This document shows positions 53,300-61,380 of a stretch of DNA of 64,000 nt, one piece after another. The stretch is taken from assembly GCA_026414765.1 (NCBI GenBank), contig JAOAIJ010000036.1, positions 1 through 64,000 of the forward strand, written 5' to 3'. The position numbers and the translations under genes were made by a program. The stretch comes from Clostridia bacterium. GTDB lineage: Bacteria; Bacillota; Clostridia; Acetivibrionales; DSM-27016. Numbering within the stretch: position 1 is the first letter of the stretch; the number at the start of each line of letters is the position of its first letter. Below the pieces are notes generated by a model. The model was not told the DNA's origin. It saw only the letters and a program-made list of their open reading frames with translations, and searched no databases.

Positions 53300-55064
53300 A
53301 TCTTTTTATTTTCTTAGTGGTAGTCTTAATAAACTCGTTTTCGCGTATCGAAAAGTCTCTTATCCTTTTATATATCGGCATATTTTTATTGATATTTTTT
53401 ATTTCCTCCTTGATAACTCTTAAAATATCCTCCTTTGAAATATCAGGGAGTTTGAGTTTCTCTTTTATAGTGGCGAAATCAGGTACAATTTGTGCATTTA
53501 CCGTTGTGTCACCCGTATTGCCGTCATATTCTCCCCAAACGAGGGATTCCAGGACATACGAGCTTTTATTAATATAAGACTCAATTTCTTCAGGAAAAAT
53601 ATTCTTCCCGTTTTTTGTGACAATAACATTCTTCTTTCTCCCCGTAATATAGTAAAAGCCTGATTTGTCCGAATACCCAAGATCTCCTGTGCAGAACCAT
53701 TCACCCTTCAGAACCTTATCGGTGGCATCTTGATTCTCGAAATATCCAATCATAACATTATCGCCTTTTACCATAAGCTCACCAACCCCGTTTTCATCCG
53801 GAGCATCTATCTTAACTTCAACACCGGGCAAGGGAAGACCTACAGAAGAATCTTTATACGCATAATCCCTGTTGCCAATGACTAATGGAGAACATTCGGT
53901 AAGTCCATATCCCTGAAGAACGGGTATCCCCATAGATCTGAAGCATTTGGAAACGCCGGGGTCGATAGCCGCAGCACCTGTAAGGACAAGTCTAATCCTA
54001 CCTCCAAGTGTATCATGTATTTGTTTGAACAGTTTTCTTCTTAAGTCTATCCTAAGTAGTCTCAAAAGCCATGTACTAATAAAAATAGCCAGTTTCAACT
54101 TAAGCTTCAGTACCCTTTTTTTCGATACCTGATCCCAGATTTTTTTATGCATGCTTTCCAATATCAGTGGAACTGTAAGCAGAACAGTTGGTTTAATTTC
54201 TCTGAGATTTTTTGCAATATGCTTTAAACCTTCATTAAAGCTGATAGTTGCTCCGCTGTATATGAGCGCCAAAAAACCCAGACTGCACTCATATGTATGG
54301 TGAATAGGAAGTATTGATAGTGAAGAGTCGTTGCTATCTATATATACAGTAGAAAGTACTGCAATAATATCAAAGCATATGTTTTTATGTGACAACATAA
54401 CGCCTTTTGCGTAATCTGTGGTGCCTGACGTGAATAATAGCATATTCATGGCGTCACTATCTATTTTTGCATCAATAAACGATTTGTTACCTGAATCTAT
54501 TAGAATTTTGCCTCTTTCTACAAGTTGGTTGAAGGATTTAAAACTGTCAGCTGATACGTTAGTCTGTGACGGTATACCTGCATGAATAGCCGAAGCAGAT
54601 ACAGGCTCATCCTGGTGTATTCCTGTAGTATCCATACAGATGAAGTGCTTGAGGTATGGCGTAGAGCGAGAAATTCTGCACATTTCATTATGGAATTTCT
54701 CTGAATAGATTACAGCTTCTGCTTTAGACTTAATCAGAAGATTTTCTATTTCTGAGCCCGGCAGCTCTTTGTCGAGTGGGACTACTACACCTGTTCCGTT
54801 AACTATGGACAAGTAGGATACACACCACTCATAGCGGTTTTCACCGATTAAAGCTATGTGCATACCTTTTAAGCCTAAAGCTGTCAGTGCAGTTCCCAAT
54901 GCATCAACATCATTTTTAAACTCAGTATAGCTTACTGCTTTATAGATATCCTCTTTATTTTTAATGAAGAAGGCATTGGTATCTCCAAAAAGGCTCTGAC
55001 TTTGTTGAAGCATGTCTTTTAAGTCATTTATAGGCCTGACCGCATAATTCCCACGTTTTACCAT
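53292..55064 (-). CDS. Long-chain acyl-CoA ligase-like protein, copy 2
   Basis: The 590-residue AMP-forming enzyme has the ATP loop LLFTSGTTDYAKGVMLSHKN near 210, YGLTECSPLV near 385, the adenylation motif TGDLGYSDKSG near 456, RKKNVIVTKNGKNIFPEEIE and the C-terminal lysine region TTTKKIKRYV. The family activates fatty acids to acyl-AMP and then acyl-CoA. It is paralogous to the gene at 55202-56956 along its length and transcribed after it. AAGGGGTG precedes the ATG. The 137-nt gap between the pair holds a decayed coding remnant. Confidence 0.9.
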   Translation of the reverse strand: MVKRGNYAVRPINDLKDMLQQSQSLFGDTNAFFIKNKEDIYKAVSYTEFKNDVDALGTALTALGLKGMHIALIGENRYEWCVSYLSIVNGTGVVVPLDKELPGSEIENLLIKSKAEAVIYSEKFHNEMCRISRSTPYLKHFICMDTTGIHQDEPVSASAIHAGIPSQTNVSADSFKSFNQLVERGKILIDSGNKSFIDAKIDSDAMNMLLFTSGTTDYAKGVMLSHKNICFDIIAVLSTVYIDSNDSSLSILPIHHTYECSLGFLALIYSGATISFNEGLKHIAKNLREIKPTVLLTVPLILESMHKKIWDQVSKKRVLKLKLKLAIFISTWLLRLLRIDLRRKLFKQIHDTLGGRIRLVLTGAAAIDPGVSKCFRSMGIPVLQGYGLTECSPLVIGNRDYAYKDSSVGLPLPGVEVKIDAPDENGVGELMVKGDNVMIGYFENQDATDKVLKGEWFCTGDLGYSDKSGFYYITGRKKNVIVTKNGKNIFPEEIESYINKSSYVLESLVWGEYDGNTGDTTVNAQIVPDFATIKEKLKLPDISKEDILRVIKEEIKNINKNMPIYKRIRDFSIRENEFIKTTTKKIKRYV

Positions 55065-55118
55065 TTATCAAACACCCCTTAAGGAAAAAAGAATAAAGAG
55101 TAAACTTAGCTCACTTGG

Positions 55119-55201
55119 CTAAGATGTAATTTGTTTATTCAAATTTCCGTGAATATGCTCTAAGTCGTTGTATAAGAAATATGGCCTACCACCACAACGA
55201 G
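55119..55201 (-). pseudogene. Decayed coding remnant, repeat copy B
   Basis: The minus-strand frame RCGGRPYFLYNDLEHIHGNL ... KQITS-stop matches the C-terminal part of remnant A at 15319-15585 (NDLEHINGTLDK). DNA identity is about 69 percent over 65 bp by hand alignment. No start and no upstream part remain; the sequence stops at the ligase gene boundary. Confidence 0.45.
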
Positions 55202-56956
55202 TTAACTTATTTTTTCTACATAACGTTTAATTTTCTTGGTTGTAGTTTTTTCAAATTCATTTTCCCTTATTGAGAAATCCCGGATGCGTTTGTAAAGTGG
55301 CATTATTCTGTTGGCTGATTTTATCTCCAGACTGATTATTTTTAATATATCTTCATATGAAGGATTTTCAAGCTTTAACTTTTCTTTGATTGATTCGATA
55401 TATGGAACTATCTGTGCATTTACATAGGTTTCGCCTGACTCTTCATCATACCTGCCCCAAACCAGTGATTCCTGTATATAAGGACTTTTGTTGAGATAAG
55501 CTTCAACTTCCTCAGGAAAAATATTTTTTCCGTTTTTAGTCACAATGACATTTTTCTTTCTTCCTGTTATATAGAAAAATCCTGAATCATCCATATGTCC
55601 AAGGTCTCCAGTGAAAAACCAACCGTCTTTTAGTACCTTTTCTGTGGCAAGTTTGTTCTCGAAGTACCCCAACATTACATTATTCCCTTTGACGGCAAGT
55701 TCACCTATTCCATCGCTGTTTATATCAACAAGCTTAACCTCCACACCCGGTAAAGGCTGCCCTATGGAAGAATTTCTAAAGGCTTTTTCTCTGTTAACTG
55801 TTACTATTGGTGCACATTCGGTAAGTCCATAGCCCTGAAGCAAATTGATACCCATGGCTCTGAATCCCGCCAGGACTTTGGGGTCTATTGCGGCGGCACC
55901 TGATATTATCAACCTGACTCTTCCCCCGATATTATCATGAACTTGCTTAAAGAGTTTCTTACGTATATCTATACCTAAAAAATTATAAAGAATATTGCTT
56001 ATAAACAAGGCAACTTTAAGCTTAGCCTTCATTCCTTTTTTCTTTGATGCTTGTTCCCAGATCTTCTTATACATGTTTTCAAGTATCAGAGGCACTAGAA
56101 AAAGAATGGTAGGGCTTGTCTCTTTGAGATTTTTTGCTATATGCTTCAATCCTTCGTTGAATGATACTGTACATCCGTTATAAATCATGACCAGAAAACC
56201 TGCGGTACATTCATAAGTATGGTGTATAGGCAAGATTGACAGAGAAGAATCGCTGCTGCAAATAAATAATGACTCACAGACTGCCATAATATCTGCACAT
56301 ATATTCTTGTGAGAAAGCATAACGCCTTTGGCAAGATCTGTAGTACCCGATGTGAAAAGCAGAATACTCAACTTCTCAGAGTCTATTTCTGCATCAATAA
56401 AACACCTGTCTCCCGATAAAAGCAATTCCTTGCCCTTGCTTATCAATTTGCTGTATGAAAGGAATTTACCATCAGTATTCTCAAATAAATCCTTTTGGTG
56501 ATTATTTTTTGATTCTTTATAATCCATCCTGATAAAATACTTAATAGATGGGAGAGTTGCAGCTATCATTTTCATCTCCTTATCAAGCTTGTTTGAGAAA
56601 ATAACTGCTGAAGCTTCGGATCTTATTAAAAGATTTTCTATTTCTGTTAAAGGTAGTTCCTTATCAAGAGGGACAATGACACCTACGCCATTAACTGTTG
56701 AAAGATAGGTTACACACCATTCATATCTGTTTTCGCCTATAACAGCAATGTACTTCCCCTTTAGCCCCAGGCTTGTCAAAGCTGTACCCAGAGCATCAAT
56801 ATCGCTGCTGAACTGGGAGTACTTGACTCCGGTATAGTTGTTGTCATCAATTTTCAAAAGGAAAGCGTTATTATCTGGGTACAGACTCACACTTTGCTCA
56901 ACCATATCCTTAAGGTTTTTTATGGGCCTAACATTATAAAGGGGGTCAAATATCAT
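55202..56956 (-). CDS. Long-chain acyl-CoA ligase-like protein, copy 1
   Basis: The 584-residue AMP-forming ligase has LLFTSGTTDLAKGVMLSHKN near 207, YGLTECAPIV near 377, TGDLGHMDDSGFFYITGRKK near 448 and a C-terminal TTTKKIKRYVEKIS. It is the first transcribed of the tandem pair. AAGGAGTGA precedes its ATG. The copies differ mainly in the linker around residues 140-180, which may tune substrate choice. Chain-length specificity cannot be read from sequence. From 56957 to 57261 I see no gene, only AT-rich sequence that presumably holds the promoter. Confidence 0.9.
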   Translation of the reverse strand: MIFDPLYNVRPIKNLKDMVEQSVSLYPDNNAFLLKIDDNNYTGVKYSQFSSDIDALGTALTSLGLKGKYIAVIGENRYEWCVTYLSTVNGVGVIVPLDKELPLTEIENLLIRSEASAVIFSNKLDKEMKMIAATLPSIKYFIRMDYKESKNNHQKDLFENTDGKFLSYSKLISKGKELLLSGDRCFIDAEIDSEKLSILLFTSGTTDLAKGVMLSHKNICADIMAVCESLFICSSDSSLSILPIHHTYECTAGFLVMIYNGCTVSFNEGLKHIAKNLKETSPTILFLVPLILENMYKKIWEQASKKKGMKAKLKVALFISNILYNFLGIDIRKKLFKQVHDNIGGRVRLIISGAAAIDPKVLAGFRAMGINLLQGYGLTECAPIVTVNREKAFRNSSIGQPLPGVEVKLVDINSDGIGELAVKGNNVMLGYFENKLATEKVLKDGWFFTGDLGHMDDSGFFYITGRKKNVIVTKNGKNIFPEEVEAYLNKSPYIQESLVWGRYDEESGETYVNAQIVPYIESIKEKLKLENPSYEDILKIISLEIKSANRIMPLYKRIRDFSIRENEFEKTTTKKIKRYVEKIS

Positions 56957-57261
56957 AAAAATATCACTCCTTCGTGATGTTCATACTCATGAAAAGCTTA
57001 ATTTTGAATCCGCAAGAAGCATCACAATTTATTATATATTAGTTTTGTCTGATATTAAAGTACTGTTTTCTGTCGATGCATGATGCGGCTATATGAGTAG
57101 TTTCCGAGAGATAGCAGCTTTTGCATACAGTATATACACTAAGGGAAGAACCGGTATTACAGATTTAGCTGATATCCGGGCATGCTGACAGCTTGTATAT
57201 TCATTATACTATATAATATTTATGAATGGGCTAAAATTTGCCAAAAAATATATTTTATATA

Positions 57262-57298
57262 AAAAAATGCACGAGCAGTCAGTGAGCTGCTTGTGCAA
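57262..57298 (-). terminator. Terminator after dacF
   Basis: Read on the minus strand, GCACAAGCAG and CTGCTCGTGC form a stem with one mismatch, followed by a T-run (57262-57268). Confidence 0.8.
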
Positions 57299-57324
57299 TA
57301 TGATCATATAGTACTTTTCCTTCA

Positions 57325-58608
57325 TCAGCTCCTATATCTTCGCAGCCTTGAAGCTCTTGATATCTTCTTCAGAACAATTCTCAGTATTATGAATGATACT
57401 AGTGTGATTACAATTCCGATGATTATTCTTTTAAGCAGCGGGCTGCTTATAAAAGCTTTAACATCATCCCGTACCTCTGCTTTGAAACTTTTCTCTACAT
57501 TTCTGGACGCAATGATGTTAATTTTTCCGAGGGGTATGCCCTGTCGTTTGTACTCTATATATCCCATTATGTCACCTTTTTTTACAGGTGCTTTAACATC
57601 AGTCATGGTGAATTTTACGTTTTCTTCAATGTTATGCAGGTTTTCATCATTGGGCAGTAAGGCAGAAAGACTGTCTGAAGTAATCAGTTCAAGGTATCCG
57701 TCGTCCTTTGCATCAGTAACTGTAATCTTCTTAACCTGCTCATCAGCTTTTGCAAATTGCTGAATAGAAAAATTTTTGAAGCCATATTCCAGGAGCTTTT
57801 CCGAAAGACTGTATACATTTGTAGCTGAAGCTATGCTTTTTACGCCGAAAACAATTGCAACCAACTCCACGCCTTCCTTATTCTTTGCTGAAGATACAAG
57901 ATTATGGCCTGCTTTGCTGGTATATCCCGTTTTTATACCAGTTATTTCGGAAAATAAATCTGATTTATAGTAAAAAAGTTTGTTTGTAGTATATAGAGTA
58001 TCCCATTTACTGTGCTTGTTTGTAGGGGTCATGTCGTACTTGGATTTTGCTACAATCCTCTTGAAGTCCTTGTTTTTCATTGCATACAGTGAAATCTTGG
58101 CCATATCGCTTACTGTTGTATAATGGTTGTCATCATGCATACCGTTAGTATTAACATAGTGAGTGTTGACAGCACCAATTTCACCGGCTTTTTTGTTCAT
58201 CATTTCTACAAAATCCTCAGTACTGCCTGCAATGTTTTCTGCAATAATATTAGCTGTTTCATTTGCGGACTTTATAAGGAGAGCGTGTAGAAGATCTTCC
58301 AAAGTAAGCTTTTCACCTTCCATGATTCCAATATTCATTCCACCTTTACCCGGATCAATGGCTTTTTTACTTGCGGTCATGACCTGATCCAGCTTTCCGG
58401 TTTCAAGAGCAAGGATAGCTGTCATTATTTTGGTTGTACTTGCGGGATACAATTTCTGGTTGGAATCCTTTTCATAGAGAACCTGACCTGAATTAAGATC
58501 TAAAAGCATATAAGAAGGAGCGGCAATATCAAGAGTTTCCGCATGGGAAACAGGAATATTCAGGATTATGAACAGAATCATAGTAATTAATGAAAGAAAT
58601 TTTTTCAT
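57325..58608 (-). CDS. dacF: D-alanyl-D-alanine carboxypeptidase, DacF type
   Basis: The 427-residue penicillin-binding protein 5 family enzyme has a signal peptide (residues 1-23), the active-site motif STTK in YPASTTKIMTA near 57, SAN near 118 and KTG in GIKTGYTSKAGHNL near 225. A C-terminal beta domain and a membrane segment (about 390-412) with a basic tail anchor it outside the membrane. It removes the terminal D-Ala from peptidoglycan stem peptides. GGAGG precedes the ATG. It is monocistronic on the minus strand. Confidence 0.93.
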   Translation of the reverse strand: MKKFLSLITMILFIILNIPVSHAETLDIAAPSYMLLDLNSGQVLYEKDSNQKLYPASTTKIMTAILALETGKLDQVMTASKKAIDPGKGGMNIGIMEGEKLTLEDLLHALLIKSANETANIIAENIAGSTEDFVEMMNKKAGEIGAVNTHYVNTNGMHDDNHYTTVSDMAKISLYAMKNKDFKRIVAKSKYDMTPTNKHSKWDTLYTTNKLFYYKSDLFSEITGIKTGYTSKAGHNLVSSAKNKEGVELVAIVFGVKSIASATNVYSLSEKLLEYGFKNFSIQQFAKADEQVKKITVTDAKDDGYLELITSDSLSALLPNDENLHNIEENVKFTMTDVKAPVKKGDIMGYIEYKRQGIPLGKINIIASRNVEKSFKAEVRDDVKAFISSPLLKRIIIGIVITLVSFIILRIVLKKISRASRLRRYRS

Positions 58609-58845
58609 TTAAGCCTCCGGAAAAGTAAATTTGCTTTCAATTTTATCCCTTGTACAGGTGCCTCAGTTTCAGTGTAATAATTGTTTGCAATTTGGCAAAT
58701 AAAAGTATACCAGAAAAGTCACTAAAAATGTACTAATAATTTAAAATATTTTTAGTAAAAAAAAGGAAAATGTAAACTTTTATAGAAAATATTCAATGAC
58801 ATAAAATGCGATATTATAACAAAATATTACATGGGAGGTAATAAG

Positions 58846-59613
58846 ATGCAGTTGGAGTTATTTGGCAAACAAGTATATATAAGAAAAGAGATTGTGATAG
58901 CCGTATCATTTGCATTAATCATGATAATCTGCATAGCAGGTTATATACTCAAGGAAAAGGGTGGGCAGGTAGTCATAGACAGAAAAACGGAGCCGGAGGA
59001 TAGCGGAAAAACGGCAGCTGTCCATGTGAAAGATATCATAAATGGGCATAATGAGGATCCCTTACCTGCTGCTACAGAAGAAATAAAAATTTATATTCTG
59101 GGATGTGTAAAAAATGCAGGAGTTGTAACTCTTAAAAAGGGCCAAATCATTGATGATGCTATTAAAGCGGCAGGTGGAGCCACTAAGGAGGCAGATCTGG
59201 AAAATGTCAATCTTGCTTATATACTAAATGAGAATACAATGCTAAAGATATTATCAAAAAAGGAAAGACAATTTATACATAATAGTCTCAATAATACCCT
59301 GGAGCATTCCGGAAATAAATCTCCGGAAGAAGGGATGCAAGGGGTTCGAATAATTAAGGATAGGGGTGAAGCAGTAGCCGGTGATATTGCAGATGCAGAG
59401 AATTCAGTGGAACAAAAAGGTAAGATCAATATTAATACAGCCACAGTAAGTGAATTGGATACTTTACCTGGAGTGGGAGAAAAAACTGCAAATGATATTA
59501 TCGCATATAGAGAAAAAAATGGCAGGTTCAAAAAGATTGAGGATATTATGAATGTGCCACGGATAGGAGAGAGCAGGTTTAGTCAAATGAGGGAACTAAT
59601 AACGGTCGGGTAG
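58846..59613 (+). CDS. ComEA-like DNA-binding protein
   Basis: The 255-residue protein has one N-terminal membrane segment (about 14-33), an SLBB domain (IYILGCVKNAGVVTLKKGQI near 83), a linker, and a C-terminal helix-hairpin-helix pair: INTATVSELDTLPGVGEKTA near 195 and IMNVPRIGESRFSQMREL. This is the ComEA layout: an outward-facing protein that binds double-stranded DNA during uptake. comEB and comEC are not in the window. ATG 58846 follows GGGAGGT; an ATG at 58831 would contain that ribosome site. Confidence 0.9.
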   Translation: MQLELFGKQVYIRKEIVIAVSFALIMIICIAGYILKEKGGQVVIDRKTEPEDSGKTAAVHVKDIINGHNEDPLPAATEEIKIYILGCVKNAGVVTLKKGQIIDDAIKAAGGATKEADLENVNLAYILNENTMLKILSKKERQFIHNSLNNTLEHSGNKSPEEGMQGVRIIKDRGEAVAGDIADAENSVEQKGKININTATVSELDTLPGVGEKTANDIIAYREKNGRFKKIEDIMNVPRIGESRFSQMRELITVG

Positions 59614-59658
59614 AGTCTAACTACTGTACTTTATGTAGTACAATGGTTTAAAAAGTGG

Positions 59659-59664
59659 TATAAT
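59659..59664 (+). promoter_or_regulatory. Extended -10 promoter of GerMN gene
   Basis: TGGTATAAT gives an extended -10 box (hexamer 59659-59664). The -35 region is poor. GTACT (59625-59629) and AGTAC (59637-59641) form a small dyad at that position, a possible regulator site. Confidence 0.55.
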
Positions 59665-59681
59665 TAATTATCACCCTAAGA

Positions 59682-59727
59682 GAGGAGGTTTGCCGGCTTT
59701 ATGTGTTTCTGCCGGCAAATAAAAATG
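59682..59727 (+). promoter_or_regulatory. Ribosome site split from start by a hairpin
   Basis: GAGGAGG (about 59682-59688) is followed at once by a perfect 9-bp hairpin, TTTGCCGGC (59689-59697) with GCCGGCAAA (59711-59719), and then TAAAAATG with the ATG at 59725. Folding would bring the ribosome site to about 5 nt from that ATG. ATG 59701 would lie in the loop. Confidence 0.55.
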
Positions 59728-60687
59728 AAAAGATCTGTTTCCATAGTAATTGCCGTAATTTTAGTGACAGCTATATTGGCAGGCTGTGGTTCTACTTCAG
59801 TCAATAAGACAAACGGTAAGGAATCAAGCAATACTTCAACTGTGGATAAACAAAAGGATAAAGCAATTTTTACACTCTATTTTGCAAATGAAGACAACAG
59901 TGCATTACCTTCGGAGAAGCAGGAATTGGAATTAATAGATGATAACAGGATTAAAACAGCTGTTGAAGCTTTACTTAAGGGACCGAAAAACGCTGGTCTG
60001 AGGAAAACCATACCTGATGGCACGAAGCTTCTTAACTCATATTTGAAAGACGGATTAGCTGTTGTGGATTTTTCAGGGGAATATTCAAGTGCAAATGATA
60101 TTGCAGAAATCGTAGAAAGGATTTCTGTTGTCAATACTCTTACTGAGATTGAGGGGGTAAATAAAGTCAAAATCCTTGTCGAGGGAAAAGACTTGATAGG
60201 TCCCAGTGGTGAGCCTTTCGGAGAACTTGGAAGAATAGCTCTGGATGAGCAGGGAAGGCCTGTACCTGGCGAAATAAAGAAGCTGGTCCTGTATTTCGGA
60301 AACAATAATTCAGACGCCCTTATCGTTGAAGACAGGGAGGTTGCAGTAAACAAAGGGGATAGTATTGAAAAGGTAATAATTGATGAACTGATAAGGGGAT
60401 CAGAAAATAAAGAATTATCTTCCCCGATTCCAGAAGGAACAAGGCTTTTATCGGTTAATACTACTGATGGAATATGCACTGTTAACTTCTCAGGAGAGAT
60501 TATAGAAAAGCACCCGGGAGGTTCGGCGGGTGAATTGATAACACTGTATTCTGTAGTAAACTCGCTTACTGAATTGGATTGGGTAAAAAAAGTTCAATTT
60601 CTTATTGAAGGTACACAGAGAGAGGCTTTTATACACCTTGAACTGGATCATCCGTTGGAGAGGGATGAAAGCATCATACAGAAATAG
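59725..60687 (+). CDS. GerMN-domain lipoprotein
   Basis: The 320-residue lipoprotein starts MKRSVSIVIAVILVTAILAG followed by the lipobox Cys (LAGC). Two GerMN (spore germination/immunoglobulin-like) domains follow: ALLKGPKNAGLRKTIPDGTK near 79 and ELIRGSENKELSSPIPEGTR near 222, each with a VDFSGE or VNFSGE strand. Clostridial relatives are linked to sporulation, germination and cell-envelope functions. The start at 59725 gives an ideal signal peptide; an upstream ATG at 59701 adds MCFCRQIK. It is exported and membrane-tethered. Confidence 0.88.
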   Translation: MKRSVSIVIAVILVTAILAGCGSTSVNKTNGKESSNTSTVDKQKDKAIFTLYFANEDNSALPSEKQELELIDDNRIKTAVEALLKGPKNAGLRKTIPDGTKLLNSYLKDGLAVVDFSGEYSSANDIAEIVERISVVNTLTEIEGVNKVKILVEGKDLIGPSGEPFGELGRIALDEQGRPVPGEIKKLVLYFGNNNSDALIVEDREVAVNKGDSIEKVIIDELIRGSENKELSSPIPEGTRLLSVNTTDGICTVNFSGEIIEKHPGGSAGELITLYSVVNSLTELDWVKKVQFLIEGTQREAFIHLELDHPLERDESIIQK

Positions 60688-60693
60688 TTACAA

Positions 60694-60722
60694 GGCCGGT
60701 GATAAACTCACCGGCTTATTTA
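60694..60722 (+). terminator. Terminator after GerMN gene
   Basis: GCCGGTGA and TCACCGGC form a perfect 8-bp stem with a 5-nt loop, followed by TTATTTATTT. It may also serve the convergent small gene. Confidence 0.85.
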
Positions 60723-60872
60723 TTTACCCGCCATAACGGGAAGTATGAAGAATGATGAAATTATGTAGCCGATGAAAACCAGTGTACATGGAAGTATAAA
60801 CGCAAGAAAAAAGAAATTCCGCTTTCTTCTATGCCTTGTCCTTCTGAATTTTTCAACTCTTTTCACTCTCAT
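60720..60872 (-). CDS. Small basic single-span membrane protein
   Basis: The 50-residue frame begins MRVKRVEKFRRTRHRRKRNF, with about eleven Lys/Arg in the first 19 residues, then one hydrophobic span FFFLAFILPCTLVFIGYIIS, a second hydrophobic patch and the tail MAGK. AAGGAGA lies 6 nt before the ATG on the minus strand. The ribosome site and membrane-protein layout support a real gene. The family is not recognised; it could be a regulatory small protein of the envelope or divisome. Confidence 0.6.
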   Translation of the reverse strand: MRVKRVEKFRRTRHRRKRNFFFLAFILPCTLVFIGYIISSFFILPVMAGK

Positions 60873-60992
60873 GAATCTTCTCCTTGGTAATTGGTAATAT
60901 TTAACATTATACCATGTTCTGTATTCAAATATTATTACCTGGAAATATGGAAACGATTCGTATTACTGGAAAAATTAAATTATAGTTTATAA

Positions 60993-61021
60993 TTGACAAT
61001 AAATTTTTCTCTATATATAAT
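60993..61021 (+). promoter_or_regulatory. Promoter of the T-box/thrS transcript
   Basis: TTGACA (60993-60998), a 17-bp spacer and TATAAT (61016-61021) match the sigma-A consensus exactly. Confidence 0.9.
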
Positions 61022-61029
61022 TAAGAAAG

Positions 61030-61305
61030 CAAAATTAAGTAATTTGACAATGATGAGAAGAGTAAACCGTAATATTTTTTTAGAGAGAAAGCATCTTGGA
61101 TTTTATCTGGAATCCATGGCTGAAATTGCTTTTATAGAATACCGGTTGAAGACCACCTCTGAGTCAAAACGGTGATGACGTTATAATCGAATGAGTGAAG
61201 GATACTGCGGCATAAAGCATTATTCCGGATAAATAGGGTGGAACCACGTGAGTATGACTCTCGTCCCTTGCATGTTGTATATGCAAGGAACGGGAGTTTT
61301 TTATT
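61030..61305 (+). promoter_or_regulatory. Threonine T-box riboswitch
   Basis: The leader has a long stem I with the likely specifier codon ACC (61152-61154, in GAAGACCACCTCTGAG), the diagnostic T-box AGGGTGGAACCACG (61235-61248) and an intrinsic terminator (61258-61303). The acceptor-binding bases TGGA fit a tRNA-Thr ending in UCCA. Uncharged tRNA-Thr should stabilise the antiterminator and allow thrS transcription. Confidence 0.92.
61258..61303 (+). terminator. T-box terminator
   Basis: CCTTGCAT and ATGCAAGG, with flanking CTC.CG/CGGGAG pairs, form a strong stem followed by six T. The alternative fold is the antiterminator containing the T-box sequence. Confidence 0.88.
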
Positions 61306-61380
61306 AATCTGGAAAGGCCGTGGACAAACAAAGTGATAGAGCTACATTTGTTCTAATGTTTATATAAGGAGGAGACAGAA

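Noticed and set aside
57293-57763. 156-codon frame antisense to dacF
   Set aside because: It overlaps the dacF terminator and active domain; dacF has all three catalytic motifs on the other strand.
60993-61175. 60-codon open frame upstream of thrS
   Set aside because: It starts at the -35 hexamer of a promoter and covers the T-box stem I; the region is a regulatory RNA.
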